Below are positions 1 to 6,240 of a stretch of DNA of 25,898 bases, in pieces. The notes under the pieces were generated by a model. That model had not been told where the DNA came from. It made no database searches and saw only the letters and a program-made list of their open reading frames with translations. Position 1 is the first letter of the stretch, and each line of letters starts with the position of its first letter. Position numbers and translations under genes: made by a program. The DNA is from Methylomarinum sp964442675 (lineage in GTDB: Bacteria > Pseudomonadota > Gammaproteobacteria > Methylococcales > Methylomonadaceae), in contig CAYUAE010000009.1 of NCBI GenBank assembly GCA_964442675.1, forward strand, positions 1-25,898. Reading direction: 5' to 3'.

Positions 1-52
1 CGCGACCCCCGGCGTGACAGGCCGGTATTCTAACCAACTGAACTACCGCTCC
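1..52 (-). tRNA. tRNA-Asp (GTC), 5' part, cut by window edge
   Basis: The minus strand reads from the acceptor stem GGAGCGG at 52 leftward through a D-arm with GGTTAGAATACC and an anticodon loop CTGTCAC. The anticodon GTC is the complement of 16-18. This is the standard bacterial tRNA-Asp; the T-arm and 3' end lie beyond the left edge. A matching promoter sits just upstream on the minus strand. Confidence 0.95.
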
Positions 53-67
53 GAAGAAAGAGCGCGT

Positions 68-95
68 ATTATAAAGTAGATTTTAAATTCGTCAA
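68..95 (-). promoter_or_regulatory. sigma-70 promoter of the tRNA-Asp gene
   Basis: On the minus strand there is a -35 TTGACG (90-95), a 16-base spacer and a perfect -10 TATAAT (68-73). A GC-rich stretch (GCGC) follows before the expected start near 61, as is common in stringently controlled stable-RNA promoters. The mature tRNA begins at 52, so the leader would be about nine bases. Confidence 0.75.
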
Positions 96-110
96 ACTTT
101 TTTTATCACA

Positions 111-794
111 ATGAATACAGAAACCCATAAAATCCGCGTCAATGAAAAAGCCGTCGTCAGCGCCATCTGGCATATTCCCGATCACTATGAGCATATCCTG
201 CTGATTGCGCCAGGTGCCGGCAAGGACATGCATTCTGAATTTATCAGCGCCCTGCATGATGGCATCGCCGAGCATGGCATCATGACGGTCAAGTTCAACT
301 TTCCTTATCTGGAACAAGGCCGCACGGCACCGAATACACCGACGGTTCTGGAAGATACCTGGCTGGCGGTCATTGATGCGGTCATGGCGCAAACGGGGGC
401 GCCGCGGGAAAAACTGTTTTTATCCGGCAAAAGCATGGGCGGCCGCTATGCCACATTACTGGCGGCAAAAATCGATGGTTTTGGTGGATTGATTCTTTAT
501 GGCTATCCGCTACACGCCCCGGGCAAAACTGAAAAACCCCGCAGCCAGGAGCTTAATGCCATCCACTCTCCCATGCTGTTTTTCCAAGGCAGTCGGGATT
601 CGCTCTGTGATCTGACTGTTTTCAAACCTATTCTGGAAAACCTGAATCCACCGCCGGAACTGGTAGTGATCGAAGGCGCCGATCATTCATTTAAACTGTT
701 AAAGCGCCTTAAGCGCAGCCAGGAGTCAGTCTATCAGGAACTCATTGACAAAAGCGCCCAGTGGATTAAAAAAATCGGTGGCAGTGCAGCATAA
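111..794 (+). CDS. alpha/beta hydrolase of the KANL3/Tex30-like (dienelactone hydrolase-related) family
   Basis: The product is a 227-residue cytoplasmic alpha/beta-fold hydrolase of unknown substrate. The nucleophile elbow GKSMGG lies at 106-111 (Ser108), an acid residue follows in GSRD (Asp163), and the histidine is in GADHSF (His192), so a full Ser-Asp-His triad can be drawn. The early strand with IAPGAGKDM (about 32-40) matches the oxyanion-loop region of this family, and the length is normal. It has no signal peptide. No Shine-Dalgarno sequence precedes the ATG at 111; the 5' side is a T-rich run that also carries the divergent tRNA promoter, so the message may be leaderless or weakly translated. 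Family assignment is firm; the reaction is not known. Confidence 0.85.
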   Translation: MNTETHKIRVNEKAVVSAIWHIPDHYEHILLIAPGAGKDMHSEFISALHDGIAEHGIMTVKFNFPYLEQGRTAPNTPTVLEDTWLAVIDAVMAQTGAPREKLFLSGKSMGGRYATLLAAKIDGFGGLILYGYPLHAPGKTEKPRSQELNAIHSPMLFFQGSRDSLCDLTVFKPILENLNPPPELVVIEGADHSFKLLKRLKRSQESVYQELIDKSAQWIKKIGGSAA

Positions 795-892
795 ATCAGC
801 ATCGGACAAAACTGTTTCAGCAAATGAGATACAACACACAGCCCTTCTTGTAATCCAACCTCAAAATATCCACCCTTCAAAAACAACAAAAC

Positions 893-906
893 TTGATCTG
901 AATCAA
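893..906 (+). promoter_or_regulatory. perfect FNR/Anr-type box
   Basis: TTGATCTGAATCAA matches the FNR consensus TTGAT-N4-ATCAA at all ten fixed positions. Its centre (899.5) lies 41.5 bases upstream of a start site near 941, which is where the -10 candidate TATTGT (929-934) would place it. That is the geometry of class II FNR-activated promoters. It sits in the gap ahead of the small membrane protein gene at 977. The sequence match is direct; activation under low oxygen is inference. Confidence 0.7.
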
Positions 907-927
907 AAAACAAAAACCTTACCTTTA

Positions 928-959
928 GTATTGTTATTGCTCCTTTACAAAAACAATAC
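928..959 (+). repeat. 8-bp perfect inverted repeat in the 5' region of the small protein gene
   Basis: GTATTGTT (928-935) and AACAATAC (952-959) are perfect complements separated by 16 bases. The repeat covers the candidate -10 and start site and ends five bases before the ribosome-binding site. It could be an operator for a second regulator. Confidence 0.5.
929..934 (+). promoter_or_regulatory. candidate -10 element for the 57-aa protein gene
   Basis: TATTGT is placed so that transcription would start near 941, with the FNR-type box at -41.5 and no good -35, as expected of an activator-dependent promoter. The leader would be about 36 bases. Confidence 0.45.
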
Positions 960-976
960 AACACGAGGTGAATAAC

Positions 977-1150
977 ATGAGTGAAGAAAATAATGGTCCT
1001 GATAAATTTTGGATTTATATTGCTGGGTTAGTTGTTGTTTTTGCTGGCGTTATGTATGCAGTAAAAAGTTCCGAACATACAAAATATGTAAAAGCAGAGC
1101 AGTTGATCGCAGAAGACAGCAGTAATTCCGCCTATAAAACCAGACCTTAG
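977..1150 (+). CDS. 57-aa single-span membrane protein, function unknown
   Basis: The ATG at 977 is preceded by GAGGTG with six bases of spacing, which makes it the preferred start over a GTG at 968. The product has an acidic, hydrophilic N-terminus (about 1-10), one transmembrane segment (about 11-28, beginning FWIYIAGLVVVF), and a charged tail of about 28 residues. No family is recognised. Size and layout recall small accessory subunits of respiratory complexes, but no motif supports that. A perfect FNR-type box upstream and a strong terminator downstream show a single-gene unit, probably induced when oxygen is low. The gene is AT-rich compared with its neighbours. Confidence 0.75.
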   Translation: MSEENNGPDKFWIYIAGLVVVFAGVMYAVKSSEHTKYVKAEQLIAEDSSNSAYKTRP

Positions 1151-1182
1151 TTTTGTTGTAGCGAGATTTCTCTCCTGTGATA

Positions 1183-1218
1183 CAGGCTGCACCTTACCGG
1201 GTGCAGCCTGTTTTTTTT
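1183..1218 (+). terminator. Rho-independent terminator after the 57-aa protein gene
   Basis: An 11-bp stem (CAGGCTGCACC at 1183-1193 with GGTGCAGCCTG at 1200-1210) has a six-base loop and is followed by eight T. There is no T run on the other strand, so it acts rightward and is not the mdh terminator. Confidence 0.93.
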
Positions 1219-1270
1219 GCATTTACTAAGGAAGAACCTGCTCAGTCGACTTTAATCAGCCCATCGCAAA

Positions 1271-2251
1271 CTATCGCAGCAGATGCCGAACCGCATTGCG
1301 CTCTTCTTTAAGTTCAGCTTCGGTAATCTGCAGCCTGGTTCGACTGAACTTATTGATAGGCAAATCCTGCACGATGCTGATTTGACCGTCTTTCACCGTT
1401 ACAGGGTAGGAAAACACCAGCCCCTCTTCAATACCATAACTTCCATCCGAAGCAATAGCCATGCTCACCCAGTCACCTTCCGGTGTCCCTCTGACCCAGG
1501 CTTTCATGTGACAAATCGCGGCGTTTGCTGCTGAAGCCGCACTCGATTGTCCGCGCGCCTTGATGATGGCGGCACCCCGTTGCTGTACGGTTGGGATAAA
1601 ATAATTTTCAAACCACTCCTCACCGACCAGCGTCAGCGCAGGCTGACCTTTTACCTTTGCATAATGCAAATCGGGATATTGAGTGGCAGAATGATTGCCC
1701 CAGACTACAATATTTTTGATTTCATTACAGGTTACGCCACATTTTTCAGCCAGCTGACTGATTGAGCGATTATGATCGAGCATGGTCATCGCACTAAAAC
1801 ATTCCGGCGCCAGATCTGGTGCATTGTTCATCGCAATATAGGCATTGGTGTTCGCGGGGTTGCCGGTCACCAGAACCTTGACCTGCCGATGCGCTACATC
1901 ATTCAAAATCCGCCCTTGCGTGGCAAAAATTTCGGCATTCGATTCCAACAGGTCACGCCGCTCCATACCCGGGCCACGCGGCCTGGCCCCAATCAAAAAT
2001 GCATAATCGACATTTTTGAAGGCTTCTGCGGGATCATCGGTCACCACAATTTTGTGCAATAACGGATAGGCACAATCATTTAATTCCATGACTACCCCCC
2101 GCAGCGCATCCATGGCGGGCGTCACTTCCAGAAGACGCAGGTTAATCGGCTGTTCCTGTCCAAACAGGGCGCCGCCTGCCAAACGAAACAGTAATGAATA
2201 ACTAATCTGACCAGCCGCACCTGTGACTGCAATATCAATTGGGGTTTTCAT
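1271..2251 (-). CDS. mdh: malate dehydrogenase (NAD-dependent, 326 aa)
   Basis: It interconverts malate and oxaloacetate, serving the TCA cycle and, in methylotrophs, the serine cycle. The Rossmann loop TGAAGQISYS lies at about 10-19 and an acidic residue ends the second strand (Glu42), which favours NAD. The substrate-arginine loop is at about 90-99 (RPRGPGMERR). The catalytic His187 is in VVWGNHSATQ, partnered by Asp159 in MLDHNR. The length matches the 326-329-residue group found in many proteobacteria rather than the shorter LDH-like MDH. An upstream start at 2302 would add 17 residues ahead of the usual N-terminus, so the ATG at 2251 with upstream GAGGGAAG is chosen. It is divergent from the mtdA cluster, which fits a role in C1 assimilation. 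Confidence 0.95.
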   Translation of the reverse strand: MKTPIDIAVTGAAGQISYSLLFRLAGGALFGQEQPINLRLLEVTPAMDALRGVVMELNDCAYPLLHKIVVTDDPAEAFKNVDYAFLIGARPRGPGMERRDLLESNAEIFATQGRILNDVAHRQVKVLVTGNPANTNAYIAMNNAPDLAPECFSAMTMLDHNRSISQLAEKCGVTCNEIKNIVVWGNHSATQYPDLHYAKVKGQPALTLVGEEWFENYFIPTVQQRGAAIIKARGQSSAASAANAAICHMKAWVRGTPEGDWVSMAIASDGSYGIEEGLVFSYPVTVKDGQISIVQDLPINKFSRTRLQITEAELKEERNAVRHLLR

Positions 2252-2313
2252 GACGTTAATCTTCCCTCTTTCCTGGGCTTTAGGTTCAGGCTGATCAATC
2301 AACCTCTACATTT

Positions 2314-2410
2314 GGAGGCTGTCGGATTCAGGAGGATTCTACTGCGACAGCGGAAAAATGGACCGATTTCCCACGCGTCTCGTTTCGAATCCCTAAACCC
2401 GGCAGCCTCC
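2314..2410. repeat. palindromic, possibly MITE-like element between mdh and the gap
   Basis: The ends are perfect inverted repeats: GGAGGCTG (2314-2321) and CAGCCTCC (2403-2410). Inside are further pairs: GCTGTCG (2318-2324) with CGACAGC (2345-2351), and GGATTC (2324-2329) with GAATCC (2387-2392). It has no coding potential. Nested symmetry in about 97 bp suggests a non-autonomous or REP-type repeat, but copy number cannot be seen from one window. Confidence 0.4.
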
Positions 2411-2419
2411 TGGTTCTGC

Positions 2420-2474
2420 CACAATATGACATATTTTTAGCGGACTGCAAAGCGTCCAATCCGTGCTCAAGCGG
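2420..2474. repeat. left copy of a 55-bp direct duplicate flanking the N gap
   Basis: The 55 bases starting CACAATATGACATATT are identical to 2575-2629, and each copy touches the gap directly. Exact identity and abutting position point to overlapping contig ends rather than a biological tandem repeat. Confidence 0.9.
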
Positions 2475-2574
2475 NNNNNNNNNNNNNNNNNNNNNNNNNN
2501 NNNNNNNNNNNNNNNNNNNNNNNNNNNNNNNNNNNNNNNNNNNNNNNNNNNNNNNNNNNNNNNNNNNNNNNNNN
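2475..2574. other. assembly gap of 100 N
   Basis: Exactly 100 N is the conventional placeholder for a gap of unknown length. Because the same 55 bp lies on each side, the true distance may be negative (an unmerged overlap). In that case removing the Ns and one copy would give continuous sequence. If real sequence is missing, it belongs to the mdh-mtdA regulatory region. Confidence 0.97.
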
Positions 2575-2629
2575 CACAATATGACATATTTTTAGCGGAC
2601 TGCAAAGCGTCCAATCCGTGCTCAAGCGG
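2575..2629. repeat. right copy of the 55-bp direct duplicate
   Basis: Identical to 2420-2474. See that entry; 55 is also a common k-mer size in short-read assembly graphs. Confidence 0.9.
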
Positions 2630-2663
2630 CCTTCAATGCCATTTTTAAGCTTCAGATATATTG

Positions 2664-2669
2664 TATAAT
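2664..2669 (+). promoter_or_regulatory. candidate -10 of the mtdA operon
   Basis: A perfect TATAAT lies 55 bases before the mtdA start. The T-rich stretch around 2641-2647 is only a poor -35, so an activator or a different start site is possible. The predicted leader is about 50 bases. Confidence 0.4.
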
Positions 2670-2724
2670 AGTTACATTTTGTCATCTCGCAATATAACGT
2701 TGCGTATTACTGTCAGGTATTTTC

Positions 2725-3582
2725 ATGAAGAAACTGTTATTCCAGTTTGACACCGACACCCACCCCGCCAGCTTTGATACGGTTGTTGCATATGATGGCG
2801 GAGCCGATCATGTGATTACACATGGCGGTGTCACACCAGAAAATGTACGGCCTCTGGTTGAAGGCTGTATTTTTACCCGTCCGCCCAAAGCGAAAAAAAA
2901 TACTGCTATTTTCGTAGGCGGCAGTCAAATGGTAAAAGGCCAGGAACTTTTCAATGCGATCCAGTCATTCTTCTTTATGGATTTCAGGGTTTCGGTTATG
3001 CTGGACAGCAATGGCAGCAACACCACAGCTGCCGCTGCCGTCGCCAAACTCGCCAGCAGCGGCAGCCTGAAAGGTAAAAAAGCGGTCGTTCTGGCTGGAA
3101 CCGGCCCTGTCGGGCAACGCGCGGCAGTTATGCTGGCACAGGAAGGCGCTAAAGTCAGCATCACCTCGCGTCATATTTTCAACGCGGAACAGGCCTGCTA
3201 CGCCATGAAAGAGCGGTTTGGTGTCGATTTAACACCCATAGAAGCTGCGACACCAGACGAACGCGCCGAAGCCATTGCCGAGGCTAATATTGTTCTGGCC
3301 ACGGGCGCTGCCGGCGTTGAATTATTAAAGCCTGAACACTGGCAGAACAACCCAGCACTTGAAATGATGGCCGATGCTAATGCCACACCGCCTTTAGGTA
3401 TCGGTGGCACTGACATGATGGACAAAGGCCAGAACCGTCACGGCAAAATCATCTGGGGTGCCATTGGCTTTGGAACCTTGAAACTGGCTCTGCACAGGGC
3501 ATGTATTGCCAAATTGTTTGAAGACAACCGACTCATTCTGGATGCTGAAGAAATTTTTCAGCTGGCAAAAGAAATGGCCTGA
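2725..3582 (+). CDS. mtdA: NADP-dependent methylene-H4F / methylene-H4MPT dehydrogenase MtdA
   Basis: It oxidises methylene-tetrahydrofolate (and methylene-tetrahydromethanopterin) to the methenyl form with NADP; in assimilation it runs toward methylene-H4F for serine synthesis. The 285 residues fit the MtdA family (about 288). The N-terminus LLFQFDTD, the YDGGADH segment (23-29), the MLDSNGSNTTAAA loop (92-104), the nucleotide loop GTGPVG (125-130), and the C-terminal LHRACIAKLFE and LAKEMA segments are all MtdA-like. MtdB has a clearly different N-terminus, so this is not MtdB. The start has AGG seven to eight bases upstream. It is the first gene of the mtdA-gck-glyA-ftfL run, eight bases ahead of the kinase gene. 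Confidence 0.93.
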   Translation: MKKLLFQFDTDTHPASFDTVVAYDGGADHVITHGGVTPENVRPLVEGCIFTRPPKAKKNTAIFVGGSQMVKGQELFNAIQSFFFMDFRVSVMLDSNGSNTTAAAAVAKLASSGSLKGKKAVVLAGTGPVGQRAAVMLAQEGAKVSITSRHIFNAEQACYAMKERFGVDLTPIEAATPDERAEAIAEANIVLATGAAGVELLKPEHWQNNPALEMMADANATPPLGIGGTDMMDKGQNRHGKIIWGAIGFGTLKLALHRACIAKLFEDNRLILDAEEIFQLAKEMA

Positions 3583-3590
3583 TAAGGCTT

Positions 3591-4925
3591 ATGCCCACCA
3601 TTCTCAATCAATTACGCCGCGACGCTGTCGCCTTGTTTGAGGCCGGGGTCCGGGCCGTGCACCCGGGCCATGCCGTGCAGCGGCATTTGCACGATTTAGC
3701 CAATGCCTTAGGTGTTGCCCGGCACAGCAATGAATTGCCCCACACATCAATTGCTGTGCACCTTGTCGCCGTTGGAAAAGCCGCCTGCACAATGGCGGCA
3801 GCGGTACCACACATCATCCATCCTGAAAAAATAAAATCCGCCATCGTGGTGACTAACACGGAAAACTTACGCCCAATCGCGCATTTTCAAGTTATCGCGG
3901 CCGGCCATCCTTTTCCTGATGAAGCCGGCTTGAAAGCAGGGAAACGGGTACTGCAAAACCTGCAAAATCTGGCCCCACACGACCATGTTCTCCTCTTGTT
4001 ATCGGGCGGTGCTTCGGCGATGCTGCCCTACCCTGCACCAGGACTGACATTAGACGATAAGAGTATGACGACGCGCTTATTGATGAATAATGGCGCCACT
4101 ATCTATCAGCTTAACTGTGTCCGCAAACATCTTTCCGCTATCAAAGGCGGACAATTAGCACAATATGTTGCCCCCCACCCATTACACAGCCTGATTCTTT
4201 CCGATGTTCCAGACAATGATTTATCGGTCATTGCCAGTGGCCCAAGCTATGCCGACGCATCGACATTCTCCGAAGCCATCGCAATATTGCATCAGCTAAA
4301 TATCTGGGATAAAGTACCCGATTCAGTTAAACAGCACCTGCTTAAAGGTCGTAACGGACACATTCTGGAAACGCCTAAATTAAATCATCCGTGTTTTAAC
4401 ACCACTCAAAACACGCTGATCGGTGACAATATGACCTGCATCAAGGCCATAACCACGCAAGCGAAATCACTAGGATACCGTGTTATACAGTATAACTACC
4501 CCGTTACCGGGAACTGCCGCCGCGAAGCCGAAAAACTGGTGCGCTGGTGTATTAAAAACAAAAAAACAACAGGCGCAACAAAAACAGCGATCATTACCGG
4601 CGGCGAAACCACCGTCACCCTCACCGGCACGGGTAAAGGCGGCCGCAACCAGGAAATGGCTTTAACTTTTGCGTTGATAGCCAAACGCTTACAATTACAA
4701 GGCAACTGGGTATTTTTAAGCGCAGGCACAGATGGCCGCGATGGCCCGACCGACGCCAGCGGCGCCGTGGTTGACCCGCAAACCATAAACCGTATCCCCA
4801 ATGCGGCAACATGGCTTGAGAACAATGATTCCTACCACGCCCTGAAACAATCCCATGATCTGCTTCAGACCGGGGCTACCGGTACCAATGTCGCCGACAT
4901 ACAAATAGCGCTGTTTCATCCTTAA
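3591..4925 (+). CDS. gck: glycerate 2-kinase (MOFRL family)
   Basis: It phosphorylates glycerate to 2-phosphoglycerate, the step by which the serine cycle feeds phosphoenolpyruvate and biomass. The 444 residues carry the N-terminal glycerate-kinase domain with VGKAA (about 62-66), the GHPFPDEAG segment (about 105-113), the glycine-rich LLLSGGASAML loop (about 135-145) and the invariant CVRKHLSAIKGG (about 176-187). The C-terminal MOFRL part has GGETTVT, GGRNQEMAL and SAGTDGRDGPTDASGA. The gene follows mtdA by eight bases and precedes glyA by 34, so it is in the same operon. The family also includes hydroxypyruvate/tartronate-pathway kinases; the neighbours favour the serine cycle. Confidence 0.92.
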   Translation: MPTILNQLRRDAVALFEAGVRAVHPGHAVQRHLHDLANALGVARHSNELPHTSIAVHLVAVGKAACTMAAAVPHIIHPEKIKSAIVVTNTENLRPIAHFQVIAAGHPFPDEAGLKAGKRVLQNLQNLAPHDHVLLLLSGGASAMLPYPAPGLTLDDKSMTTRLLMNNGATIYQLNCVRKHLSAIKGGQLAQYVAPHPLHSLILSDVPDNDLSVIASGPSYADASTFSEAIAILHQLNIWDKVPDSVKQHLLKGRNGHILETPKLNHPCFNTTQNTLIGDNMTCIKAITTQAKSLGYRVIQYNYPVTGNCRREAEKLVRWCIKNKKTTGATKTAIITGGETTVTLTGTGKGGRNQEMALTFALIAKRLQLQGNWVFLSAGTDGRDGPTDASGAVVDPQTINRIPNAATWLENNDSYHALKQSHDLLQTGATGTNVADIQIALFHP

Positions 4926-4959
4926 ATAACTTTTAAAAGATTTAAACCAGGAGACATTA

Positions 4960-6219
4960 ATGTTTAAACAATCCATGACCATTGCCGATTTTGATGAAGA
5001 GCTTCATCACGCTATTGAACAAGAAAGTCAGCGGCAGGAAGACCATATCGAACTGATTGCTTCGGAAAACTATACCAGCCCGCGCGTAATGGAAGCCCAG
5101 GGCACATTACTGACCAATAAATACGCCGAAGGCTACCCTGGCAAACGTTATTATGGTGGCTGCGAATATGTCGATATCGTCGAACAACTGGCTATCGACC
5201 GCGCTAAAGAGCTGTTTGATGCTGATTATGCCAATGTACAGCCACATTCCGGCTCACAGGCCAATATGGCTGTATTCATGGCGCTCATCCAGCCCGGCGA
5301 TACCATTTTAGGCTTGAGCCTGGCCGATGGCGGTCACTTGACGCACGGCGCAAAGCCCAATTTTTCTGGCAAGATTTACAACGCCGTTCAATATGGGCTG
5401 AATCCTGAGACCGGTGAAATTGATTACGATCAGGTCGAACGGCTGGCACAAGAACACAAACCTAAAGTGATCGTCGCCGGCTTTTCGGCTTATTCCCGAA
5501 TTTGGGACTGGCAACGCTTTCGAGATATTGCCGATCAGGTCGGCGCTTATTTATTTGTCGATATGGCACATGTTGCAGGCCTTGTCGCCGCCGGCCTTTA
5601 TCCGAACCCGGTACCTGTCGCCGATGTGGTCACCAGCACCACGCATAAATCATTACGCGGCCCGCGCGGTGGCTTGATCTTATGCAAAAGCAACCCCGAC
5701 CTGGAAAAGAAACTGAATTCCAATATATTCCCGGGCATCCAGGGCGGCCCGCTGATGCATGTCATTGCGGCCAAGGCGGTTTCCTTCAAAGAAGCCATGA
5801 CGACCGAATTCAAGCAATATCAACAGCAAGTTGTCAAAAATGCCCAGACGATGGCTGAAGTCTTTATCAAACGTGGCTTTGATGTCGTTTCCGGCGGCAC
5901 GGACAACCATCTGATGCTGGTATCGCTGATTAACAAAGGCATTACCGGCAAAGCGGCCGATGCGGCATTAGGAAAAGCCCATATCACCGTCAATAAAAAT
6001 GCTGTCCCCAATGACCCGGAATCTCCGTTTGTGACAAGTGGAATTCGTGTTGGCACACCGGCACCGACAACACGCGGCTTCAAAGAAGATCAAATGCGCG
6101 AAATTGCCGCGTTGATGTGTGATGTCATGGAAAATATTGACGACGACAATGTCATTGCTGATGTACGACAAAAAGTCAGCTTGTTATGCGCACGGTTTCC
6201 TGTTTATCGCAACGACTAA
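4960..6219 (+). CDS. glyA: serine hydroxymethyltransferase
   Basis: This PLP enzyme joins methylene-H4F to glycine to make serine, the entry reaction of the serine cycle, or runs in reverse to supply C1 units. The 419 residues fit the bacterial family (about 417). IASENYTSP is at 33-41, the YPGKRYYGGCE segment at 59-69, DMAHVAGLVAAG at 201-212, and the PLP lysine is Lys230 in TTHKSLRGPRGG. AGGAG lies six bases before the ATG. It lies between the glycerate kinase and ftfL, and its product serine and substrate methylene-H4F tie these neighbours together. A second, housekeeping glyA elsewhere in the genome is possible but cannot be seen here. Confidence 0.97.
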   Translation: MFKQSMTIADFDEELHHAIEQESQRQEDHIELIASENYTSPRVMEAQGTLLTNKYAEGYPGKRYYGGCEYVDIVEQLAIDRAKELFDADYANVQPHSGSQANMAVFMALIQPGDTILGLSLADGGHLTHGAKPNFSGKIYNAVQYGLNPETGEIDYDQVERLAQEHKPKVIVAGFSAYSRIWDWQRFRDIADQVGAYLFVDMAHVAGLVAAGLYPNPVPVADVVTSTTHKSLRGPRGGLILCKSNPDLEKKLNSNIFPGIQGGPLMHVIAAKAVSFKEAMTTEFKQYQQQVVKNAQTMAEVFIKRGFDVVSGGTDNHLMLVSLINKGITGKAADAALGKAHITVNKNAVPNDPESPFVTSGIRVGTPAPTTRGFKEDQMREIAALMCDVMENIDDDNVIADVRQKVSLLCARFPVYRND

Positions 6220-6240
6220 GTCCATTTACGGAGAAATGTT

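Noticed and set aside
734..975. Overlapping open frames on both strands at the end of the hydrolase gene
   Set aside because: They lack ribosome-binding sites and family features, and span the hydrolase end and the FNR promoter region; treated as chance frames.
1183..1218. Using this hairpin as the mdh terminator
   Set aside because: The T run exists only on the plus strand, so it serves the rightward small gene; no classical terminator was seen for mdh.
2420..2629. Tandem duplication or transposon target-site duplication around the N run
   Set aside because: The copies are exact, 55 bp long, and touch the Ns on both sides. Target-site duplications are far shorter, and an assembly overlap explains all three points.
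2725..3582. Calling the dehydrogenase MtdB
   Set aside because: The N-terminal LLFQFDTD, the MLDSNGSNTTAAA loop and the LHRACIAKLFE end fit MtdA, whereas MtdB starts quite differently.
3604..3859. Two minus-strand open frames inside the glycerate kinase gene
   Set aside because: Both are shadows of a well-conserved gene on the plus strand, with no start signals of their own.
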